Part shown: positions 46,142-52,762 of the stretch, piece by piece
How positions within the stretch are numbered: the first letter of the stretch is position 1
How the letters are laid out: each line of letters opens with the position of its first letter
From: Sphingomonas sp. SCN 67-18
GTDB lineage: Bacteria; Pseudomonadota; Alphaproteobacteria; Sphingomonadales; Sphingomonadaceae
Length of the DNA stretch: 52,762 nucleotides
Assembly (NCBI RefSeq): GCF_001724715.1
Contig: NZ_MEFG01000007.1
Location: 1 to 52,762 of the forward strand
Direction: 5' to 3'
Program-made: the position numbers and the translations under genes
Notes under the pieces: model-generated
The model's database searches: none
What the model was told of the DNA's origin: nothing
Seen by the model: only the letters and a program-made list of their open reading frames with translations

Positions 46142-49100
46142 TCAGGCGCTGAAAGCCGCCTGGGTGATCTGCTGCGCGTCTGTGTTGAGCATGACGGCAA
46201 GGAAATCACCGGAGGTGGTGCGGATCACCGTGTCGGTCGTGGCGACGCCGCTGCCAGGCGTGCCCTGTTCGATGATCAGATCGGCGAAGGACAGTCCTTC
46301 GGGCAGGCGCAGAAGATCGTCCTGGGGGGTGAAATCGACGATGATGTCGGCCAGCGTGAGGCTGCCCGCACCGTTGGTTTCAAGGACGAAAATATCCTCC
46401 CCGTCGCCGCCGATCAGCGTATCGCGGCCGACCCCGCCGGTCAGCACGTCATTGCCCGGGCCGCCCTCGATCAGGTCGTCGCCGTCGGTGCCGATGAGGA
46501 TATCGTCACCCGCCGTGCCGGCCAGCGCCGCCCCGCCCGCGAAGACCGGCGCATCGAGCGCCTGCCCGTCCGGGCCGAAGGTCTGGACGAACACGCCCTC
46601 GGGCAGCGGCGTCCCTTCCCGCACCAGCAGCGATCCGGTGAGGCTGCTGCCCGGCTGCAGATTATTGCCGATCAATATGGCCTGCGCGCCGTTGCTGCCG
46701 AGGAAATCCAGCACCGCCTGCGGCACCGTCACCACGCCATTCCCGTCCGGCGTGACGGTGATGAGGATGCTGCCGTCGAGCAGGCCGACCCCGCCGACCG
46801 ACTGCGCGACCGGCTGCACCATGTTGGTGTCCAGCGGGGTGCGGATCAGCAGCTGGAAGCTGGCCGTCATGCCCGGCCTGGCGGTGAAGGCGTCGAGATC
46901 GAACGCTTCCGTCCGGCCCGTCACCGCCGCCAGCGCGCCGGTGCCGTTGGCGTTCACCACCACGCTTTGCGAGACGGATTCCAGCGCGTTCCAGGCACCG
47001 TAGCTTGCCGTCATCACCGTGTTGATGGCGATGCCGCCCAGCAGCGGCGCCGCCCCGTTGATGACGAGCGTGAAGCGGTCGGTCACCGCGAAGTTCGCGA
47101 GGATCGCGTCGGTGATGACGATCTCGCCGTCCACCACGGTCAGCGGCACGGTGACCGGCCCGTTCGGCCCGGTGCCGGAAAGCGCGATGGTCGCGCTGCC
47201 CGGATCGCCGCTCAGGAACATCGTCGTCGGTTGGCCGACGATGCCGACCGACTGGCTCGGCAAGGCGGTATTGAGCGGCACGAACTTGCTGCTTTCGGGC
47301 AGGGTGGCCGCCCAGCTGACGGCATAGCCGCCATTATCCAGCAGCGCGATATCCGCCATGACGAGCTCGTCGAGGGCGAGCACGCTGGGCGCGATATCGT
47401 GGAGCAGGACAACGTCGCCCTGTTTCGTGCCGTCCGCCGCGAAGCGCTGGATCCCGATCGTATCGAGCGCGCCGTCGCCGTCGATGTCGGCGGCCCAGTG
47501 CACGGCGAAACCGCCGCCGCGCGCCGGGGAGATGGCGACGCTGCCGTCATCGTCCGAGAAGCGCGCATAGCGATGGCCGGCCCCGTCGACCTGGACGGCA
47601 TCGCCCAGCGCCTGCCCGTCCGCGCCGAACCGCTGGACATAGACGCCCGCCGGCGGCAGCGCCGTGCCCTCGCGCACCTGCGCGGTGACGCTGAGGCTGC
47701 TGCCCGGGGCAAGGTTGGTGCCGATCAGGATCACCGCGATGTCGCGGTCGCCGAACTGGGACAGGAGCACCGGCGGGACCGGGATGACGCCATCGGGATC
47801 GGGCGTGAGGCCGGAGATCTGGATGGTGCCGTCTGGCAGGCGGGTGGCGCCCGGAACCCCGCTGATGTCCAGATCGGGTGCGCCGCGCAGCTGCAAGATG
47901 AAGCCGGCATTCATGCCGGGCGCGGCGGTGAAGCTCTCCACATCGAACGCCTCGATGCGGCCCAGCGTGCCCAGGCCGGCGCTGCGGCCGGCGCTGACCG
48001 TTGCCGAAAGACTGACGCTTTCAAGCGCGCTCGACGGATCGTAGCTGTACGCGGCCGCCGTTTCCACGCCGAAGCTGATCGGCGTGTTCGGCGTGGTCTG
48101 GATGACCAGCGTATAGCGGCCCGCGACGCTGAAATTGGCCAGCATCGCATCCGTGATGACTGCTTCTCCGTTGACGTTGGTCAACGGAATCGAGACCGGC
48201 CCGTTGGGGCCGGTGCCCGACAGCGAAAGGCTTGCCCCGGCCGGAATGCCGTAGGTCGCGATCGTCGAGGGAATGCCGATGACGGCAACCTGATACAGCC
48301 CCGTGGCCATGCCCGGCAGGCTGAATTCGCGGAAGGATTCTTCCACCTCCGTCGCCCAGGCCACGGCGTAGCCGCCGCTTTCCAGCGCGGTGACCCGCAC
48401 CGAATTGGCGAAACCGTCACCGCCATTTTCGTTGAGCAGCAGGGGCGACAGGCCCTGCAGCAGCACGGCGTCGCCCCGCGGCGTGCCGTTGGCGTTGAAC
48501 TGGCGCACGGCGATGCCGTCGCCTTCCCGGTCGCCATCGGCGTCGATCGCCCAGTGGACGACGAAGCCGCCATTGGGCAGGGCGGTGACCTGAACGCCTT
48601 CTTCATCGTCCAGATCGCGGGCCAGCGGCGCATTGGCGCCGTCCACCCGCACCGCATCGCCGATGGCCTGGCCGTCAGCGCCGAAGCTTTGGGTATAGAC
48701 GCCGGATTCGGGCAGGGCGGTTCCATCCCGCACCTGCAGCACGGCCGTGACGCCGCTGCCCGCCAGCAGGTTGGTGCCGATGAGGATGATGGCCACGTCC
48801 CGATCGCCGATCTGGCTGAGCAGGGTGGCGGGCACGGGCGCGTTGCCGTTGCCGTCCAGCGTCACCGGGAAGGTGATGGTGCCGTCCGGCAGGCGCGTCG
48901 CATTGGCGACGCCGCTGATGTCGATGGTGCTGGTGTCGATCCCGCGCAGCTGCATCAGGAAGGATGCGGGCGGCCCCGATCCGGGCGTGAAGGCATCGAT
49001 ATGGAATGCCTCGACCCGGCCGGAAGCGGCCAGCACGGCGGTGCCGTTGGCCGCCACCGTGGCCGACTGGTTGACCGACTGGACAGGCGCATCCTCAGTG

Positions 49101-52100
49101 TAGGCGACCAGCCTTGTCGTCTCGATCCCGAAGTTGATCGGCGTGTTGGGCGTGGTCTGGATGACCAGCGTGTGCCGCCCGGCCACCGTGAAGTTGGCCA
49201 GCATGGCGTCGGTGATGGTGATCTGGCCGTCGACAGCGGTCAGCGATATGCTGGTCTGCCCGTTGGGGCCGGTGCCCAGCAGGGAATAGGTCGCCCCTTC
49301 CGGTATGCCGAACGTTTCGATGAGTTGCGGCTTGCCGACGATGGTGACCTGGGTGGTGCCGTTGGGCGTGCCGGGCATGCTGAGGAAGCGGAAGTCGCTT
49401 TCCGATTCCAGCTTCCAGGTGACGACATGGCCGCCATCGGCCAGCGTCGCGACCTTGATCGACCCGGTCGACAGCGAGGAATCATCGTCGATCTTGAGCA
49501 GCGGAGACAGGCCGCTGAGCAGTAGCGGCGCACCCTGTTTCGCGCCGTCCGCCGTGAAGCGCTGCACGGCGATGCTGTCGCTGCCGCCGTCGCCGTCGAC
49601 ATCGACCGCCCAGTGGGTGGCGAAGCCGCCGCCGGGCAGGGCCGTCACCTGGACGCCCTCTTCATCCTCCAGTTCGCGCGCGACGCGGAACCCCTCCGTG
49701 TCGATCCGCGCCGACGAATCGACGACCGGGTTGCGCGTGTAGAGGAAGGCGCCGGCCGACGAGACGGGGCCGACATTGCCGGCCGCGTCCGTGCCGATCG
49801 CGGCGAAGCGCACCGTGCCTTCGCCCAGCGCCGTCAGGTCGGCGGGGGAGAGCGCCACGCTGAAGCTGCCGTCCTGCGCCACCGTCGCGGCCCGCGTGAA
49901 GGCGGTGTTGCCGCTATACACGGTCACGGCAACGCTGCTGCCCGGCGTCGTCGATCCGGTGATGACGGTGCCGTTGGCGGCTTCGCTGAGGGTGAGATAG
50001 GGGCCTTCGCCGGCGGTAAGGCCGGTCACCGCATCGCCCACCCGGTCGAGCACGACCGCGCCTGATGCGACCGCGCTGACATTGCCCGCGCTGTCGGTCT
50101 GCTGGGCGCTGAGCGACAATGATCCGTCCGCGAATTGCGCCAGCAGGGCGGGCGAGAGCGTGAATGCGCCGCTCGCCGAAACGGGCACGGCGAGGGTGAG
50201 CGTCTGCGCGGGGTTTGCGGCATTGGGGCCGCTCACCGTCAGCGTGGTTTCCGCGCCCGGCTCGATGCCGGAAAGCTGGCCGCTTATGCCGGCCGCCGCC
50301 TCCGCCGCGCCGATGGCGCCGCCGGACAGCGTCGGGATGACCGGCGTCACCGCCCCGGTGTCGATGGTGAGCAGCAGCGGCAGCGACAGCGGGCCGGTTT
50401 CGCCGTTCGCGCTGACGAAGCGGGCCTCGAGGCTGCGGGTGCCATCCTCACCCAATATCGCCGCGCTGAGCGGGATGTTGATGCTGAGCGTCTGGCCCGC
50501 CGTCGGGATGTCCGCGGCGGTCAGGGTGACGCTCGCCACCTCATTCTGGCCGTAGAGCAGGCTCAGCCGGTCGCCGGCGGCGACGCCGGCCGACGAATCG
50601 TAACGCAGCGTCACGACGACGCCGTCGCTGATCTCGCTTGCCGACACGCGGGTGCCGTCATCGACGACCGGGCGTTCGGGCGCGCCCAGAGTCTGTGATT
50701 CCGGCACGTCGGGGATGATGATCTCCACCTCGTCGCCCGCATCGTCCAGCTGGGCGGCGAGCGCCGGGCCGGTGAAGTTGGCGGGGTCGAAGGGCTGGCT
50801 GGTGGCGACGGACTGGGCCGCCTGTTCGGCGACGCCCGCCTGCGCGACGATCTGCGCCGCGGCGATGCCGCCCAGCGCGCTGGACGCGTCCGCCGCCTCG
50901 ACGGCCGCGATGGCCGCGTTGACGTTGGCGAGCGCGATGGCGATCTGCGCGCTCGGCCCGCTGATCGCGGCGGCGACCGCCGGATCGCCGGCCGCCTGCG
51001 CGACGCCGTCGAATACCGATGCGATCACCGACGGGGAGGTGAGATCGACGGGCGCGCCGCCATTGCCGGCGATGATCGCGGCGAGCACCGTCGCGGTCGA
51101 GACGCTGGCGCCGGTGATGCCGCCGTCAATGCCCGCGGCGTCGGCGGATGCGCTGACCACGGCCAGCAGGTTGGCGACCTGCGCCGCCGCTTTCTGCACC
51201 GCGATCGCCTCCGCCAGCTGGGCGGCGTCGCCGGCGCCGGCCGCGGCGGCGATCGGGTCATAATGGCCGAGATCGACGCCGGCCGGCAGGCCGAGCGCCG
51301 CCTTGACCGCGGCTTCGGCGGCGGCGATCGCCGCCGGATTGGCATTGGGACCGGCCACCGCCGCGACCAATGTGGTCAGCGGCGAGACCACGCTGGCGCC
51401 GTCCGGCGCGGTCAGCTGCGCGGTGAACGGCTTGCCGACCGAGATGTCGCGGGTCAGCACGGTGCCGTCGTTCGCGGTGATCGGCGTCAGGATGATGTTG
51501 CCGGTGCCCAGCAGGTTGGCGAACTGGCCGTTGGCGTCGGTCACTGTCCAGTGCTCGCCGGAGAGGATGCCGTCGCCATCGGCATCGATGTCGCCTGCGT
51601 CGAACACGCCGTTGCCGTTCACGTCCGTAAAGGCCTCATGGTCCCATACGCCGTTGCCGTTGGCATCGCGGAAGACCAGCCCGTTGGCGATATAGCCGTC
51701 GACGGCCGCGCCGCTCGCGCCCGGATCGTAAGACAGGGCGAAGTTGACGGCCGCTGCGGACGCGTTGCCTGCGGCGTCGCTGAAGCCGGTGCCCACCTCG
51801 ATGGAGATCGGCCCCGCATCGGGCCGGGTCGCGGCCAGCGTGGCGACATAGACGCGCGGATTTGGCGTGGCGCTGAGGGCGCTCAGCGAACCGCCGGTCA
51901 CGCTGATGTCGGCGGCGGTGAAGCCCGTCGGGGCTTCGCTGAAGGTGAAGGTGACGGTGGCGGTTTCACCGAACAGCAGCGTTTCGGTCGAGGCGCTGAC
52001 CGTTACGGTCGGGCGCGTGGTGTCGAGCGACACGGTGACATTGCCTGCGTTGCTGGCGTTGCCGGCAACGTCCGTCTGGGTTGCCGAGAGGGTCAGCGTG

Positions 52101-52762
52101 CCGTCGGCGAATTGCTGCAATATGGCGGGGGTCAGCGTGATCGCCCCGTTGGATGCGACGGGCAGGGGAACGGACAGCGCGCCGCCGCCCGCCTTGGCCG
52201 TGCCGCTCAGGCTGGCGCTCGCGCTGGCCCCGGATTCGAGATTGCCGAGCGTGACGCTGGCGCCCGCCGCCGCTTCCGCCGCGTTGATCACGCCGTCCGA
52301 CACGGCCGGAACGGTCGGCGCGCCCGGCGCCGTCGTGTCGACGGTGATCGCCAGCGCCGTCGAGGACGCGCCGACATTGCCCGCCGCGTCCGTGGCGCGC
52401 GCGGTGATCGAATGGGTGCCGGCGGCGAGCGCGACGTCGATGGTGAACGCGCCCGATGCGTTGGCCGTGGCGGTGCCGAGCGACGTCGTGCCGTTGAACA
52501 GCTCGACGCGCGCATTGGCTTCCGCCGTGCCGCTGATCGTCAGGCCCTGGGTGATGTTGGTGATGCCGTCGCTGGAGGATGCGCCGCGATCGTCGGCCGC
52601 CGCCAGCGTCAGGCCGGTGGGCGCGGCCGGGGGTGTGGTGTCGGCCGGCGGGGTGGGCGGCGGGCTGCTCGACTTGCCGCCGCCACCGGCGAGGCCCACG
52701 CCCGCGCCGATCGCCAGCGCGCCGCCGAGCAGGCCCAGCAGCGCGCCGTGGCCGCCGCCGCC
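46142..52762 (-). CDS. Giant type I secreted Ig-like/RTX repeat protein (N-terminus outside window)
   Basis: About 2,206 residues are visible; the frame is open to the window edge, starting GGGGHGALLGLLGGALAIGAG, the Gly-rich hydrophobic part seen in BapA-like adhesins. In order: a Pro/Thr linker, at least three Ig-like domains (TAEANARVELF, ATDAAGNVG; Ca-binding-like FRDANGNGVWD/VNGNGVFDAGDIDADGDG), an Ala-rich helical part (about 50800-51400), more Ig-like domains, three repeats of about 350 residues, and an RTX block (GTAGDDILIGTDGDDLIEGG and repeats) before a short type I secretion tail. It is probably a surface or released adhesin that needs Ca. No type I exporter genes are in the window. 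Confidence 0.88.
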   Translation of the reverse strand, partial: GGGGHGALLGLLGGALAIGAGVGLAGGGGKSSSPPPTPPADTTPPAAPTGLTLAAADDRGASSSDGITNITQGLTISGTAEANARVELFNGTTSLGTATANASGAFTIDVALAAGTHSITARATDAAGNVGASSTALAITVDTTAPGAPTVPAVSDGVINAAEAAAGASVTLGNLESGASASASLSGTAKAGGGALSVPLPVASNGAITLTPAILQQFADGTLTLSATQTDVAGNASNAGNVTVSLDTTRPTVTVSASTETLLFGETATVTFTFSEAPTGFTAADISVTGGSLSALSATPNPRVYVATLAATRPDAGPISIEVGTGFSDAAGNASAAAVNFALSYDPGASGAAVDGYIANGLVFRDANGNGVWDHEAFTDVNGNGVFDAGDIDADGDGILSGEHWTVTDANGQFANLLGTGNIILTPITANDGTVLTRDISVGKPFTAQLTAPDGASVVSPLTTLVAAVAGPNANPAAIAAAEAAVKAALGLPAGVDLGHYDPIAAAAGAGDAAQLAEAIAVQKAAAQVANLLAVVSASADAAGIDGGITGASVSTATVLAAIIAGNGGAPVDLTSPSVIASVFDGVAQAAGDPAVAAAISGPSAQIAIALANVNAAIAAVEAADASSALGGIAAAQIVAQAGVAEQAAQSVATSQPFDPANFTGPALAAQLDDAGDEVEIIIPDVPESQTLGAPERPVVDDGTRVSASEISDGVVVTLRYDSSAGVAAGDRLSLLYGQNEVASVTLTAADIPTAGQTLSINIPLSAAILGEDGTRSLEARFVSANGETGPLSLPLLLTIDTGAVTPVIPTLSGGAIGAAEAAAGISGQLSGIEPGAETTLTVSGPNAANPAQTLTLAVPVSASGAFTLSPALLAQFADGSLSLSAQQTDSAGNVSAVASGAVVLDRVGDAVTGLTAGEGPYLTLSEAANGTVITGSTTPGSSVAVTVYSGNTAFTRAATVAQDGSFSVALSPADLTALGEGTVRFAAIGTDAAGNVGPVSSAGAFLYTRNPVVDSSARIDTEGFRVARELEDEEGVQVTALPGGGFATHWAVDVDGDGGSDSIAVQRFTADGAKQGAPLLLSGLSPLLKIDDDSSLSTGSIKVATLADGGHVVTWKLESESDFRFLSMPGTPNGTTQVTIVGKPQLIETFGIPEGATYSLLGTGPNGQTSISLTAVDGQITITDAMLANFTVAGRHTLVIQTTPNTPINFGIETTRLVAYTEDAPVQSVNQSATVAANGTAVLAASGRVEAFHIDAFTPGSGPPASFLMQLRGIDTSTIDISGVANATRLPDGTITFPVTLDGNGNAPVPATLLSQIGDRDVAIILIGTNLLAGSGVTAVLQVRDGTALPESGVYTQSFGADGQAIGDAVRVDGANAPLARDLDDEEGVQVTALPNGGFVVHWAIDADGDREGDGIAVRQFNANGTPRGDAVLLQGLSPLLLNENGGDGFANSVRVTALESGGYAVAWATEVEESFREFSLPGMATGLYQVAVIGIPSTIATYGIPAGASLSLSGTGPNGPVSIPLTNVNGEAVITDAMLANFSVAGRYTLVIQTTPNTPISFGVETAAAYSYDPSSALESVSLSATVSAGRSAGLGTLGRIEAFDVESFTAAPGMNAGFILQLRGAPDLDISGVPGATRLPDGTIQISGLTPDPDGVIPVPPVLLSQFGDRDIAVILIGTNLAPGSSLSVTAQVREGTALPPAGVYVQRFGADGQALGDAVQVDGAGHRYARFSDDDGSVAISPARGGGFAVHWAADIDGDGALDTIGIQRFAADGTKQGDVVLLHDIAPSVLALDELVMADIALLDNGGYAVSWAATLPESSKFVPLNTALPSQSVGIVGQPTTMFLSGDPGSATIALSGTGPNGPVTVPLTVVDGEIVITDAILANFAVTDRFTLVINGAAPLLGGIAINTVMTASYGAWNALESVSQSVVVNANGTGALAAVTGRTEAFDLDAFTARPGMTASFQLLIRTPLDTNMVQPVAQSVGGVGLLDGSILITVTPDGNGVVTVPQAVLDFLGSNGAQAILIGNNLQPGSSLTGSLLVREGTPLPEGVFVQTFGPDGQALDAPVFAGGAALAGTAGDDILIGTDGDDLIEGGPGNDVLTGGVGRDTLIGGDGEDIFVLETNGAGSLTLADIIVDFTPQDDLLRLPEGLSFADLIIEQGTPGSGVATTDTVIRTTSGDFLAVMLNTDAQQITQAAFSA
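46380..46530 (-). other. RTX nonapeptide (calcium-binding) block
   Basis: GTAGDDILIG, TDGDDLIEGG, PGNDVLTGG, VGRDTLIGG, DGEDIFVLE are five consecutive GGxGxDxUx-type nonapeptides, followed by a beta-rich end and a final hydrophobic-acidic tail (TQAAFSA). This is the usual C-terminal signal context of type I secretion substrates, binding Ca2+ outside the cell. Confidence 0.9.
46545..49720 (-). repeat. Three tandem ~350-residue repeats in the giant protein
   Basis: Approximate units are 49720-48655, 48654-47605 and 47604-46545. Each has an acidic start (LEDEEGVQ, LDDEEGVQ, FSDDDGSV), a DxDGDG segment, a GGxxVxW element, LxGTGPNG, ITDAxLANF then a TLVI strand, a GRxEAF element, a LPDGxI element and an ending GTALPxxGVYxQxFGADGQA. 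Units 1 and 2 are closest; unit 3 is more diverged. Boundaries are read by eye. Confidence 0.8.

Noticed and set aside
46022-49525. Plus-strand open frame of 1167 codons opposite the giant protein
   Set aside because: The repeating translation is the mirror of the repeats on the minus strand; it has no ribosome site or family.
46545-49720. Possible CRISPR or DNA-level satellite
   Set aside because: Repeats are about 1 kb, diverged and in frame within a protein, with no spacer pattern.

Overview
The window is a stretch of high-GC chromosome from an alphaproteobacterium, most likely a member of the Sphingomonadales. The evidence is the gene order ptsP / HTH membrane protein / cpoB / tilS / ftsH, the wealth of TonB-dependent receptors (four), and the RTX/Ig-repeat giant protein with a Gly-rich hydrophobic N-terminal section. 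No phage, insertion sequence, CRISPR array, tRNA or rRNA was recognised.

Region 1 (1-6515) is core housekeeping: the end of PtsP, a RodZ-like HTH membrane protein, CpoB/YbgF, TilS and FtsH, closed by a clear rho-independent terminator. Region 2 (6520-16974) is a metabolic island. A minus-strand series runs from a branched-chain-type binding protein through an M20 deacetylase, a flavoprotein monooxygenase, a RidA protein, a DUF1028 protein and a LysR regulator to a flavin reductase. It is divergent from a plus-strand livHMGF-type ABC transporter. Together they look like uptake and breakdown of an amide or N-acyl amino compound.

Region 3 (16975-35593) is the most unusual part. Two copies of a module encode (i) a secreted beta-propeller protein with a C-terminal cytochrome c heme site, (ii) a TonB-dependent receptor and (iii) one or two exported DUF1080 (3-keto-disaccharide hydrolase family) proteins. 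Between the copies sits a FecI-type sigma factor, a FecR anti-sigma factor and a third, closely related receptor that carries the STN signalling domain. I read this as a duplicated, surface-sensed system for importing a glycoside-like substrate, oxidising it in the periplasm and cleaving the oxidised product. Substrate and chemistry are inference.

Region 4 (35610-45661) is iron handling: a Fiu/PiuA-like siderophore receptor, PiuC and an alpha-hydroxy-acid dehydrogenase on the minus strand; then a two-component system and an FbpABC-type ferric iron ABC transporter on the plus strand. Region 5 (45720-52762) holds a small conserved protein and, on the minus strand, the C-terminal 2,200 residues of a giant type I secreted protein with Ig-like domains, three tandem repeats of about 350 residues and RTX repeats; its N-terminus lies outside the window.
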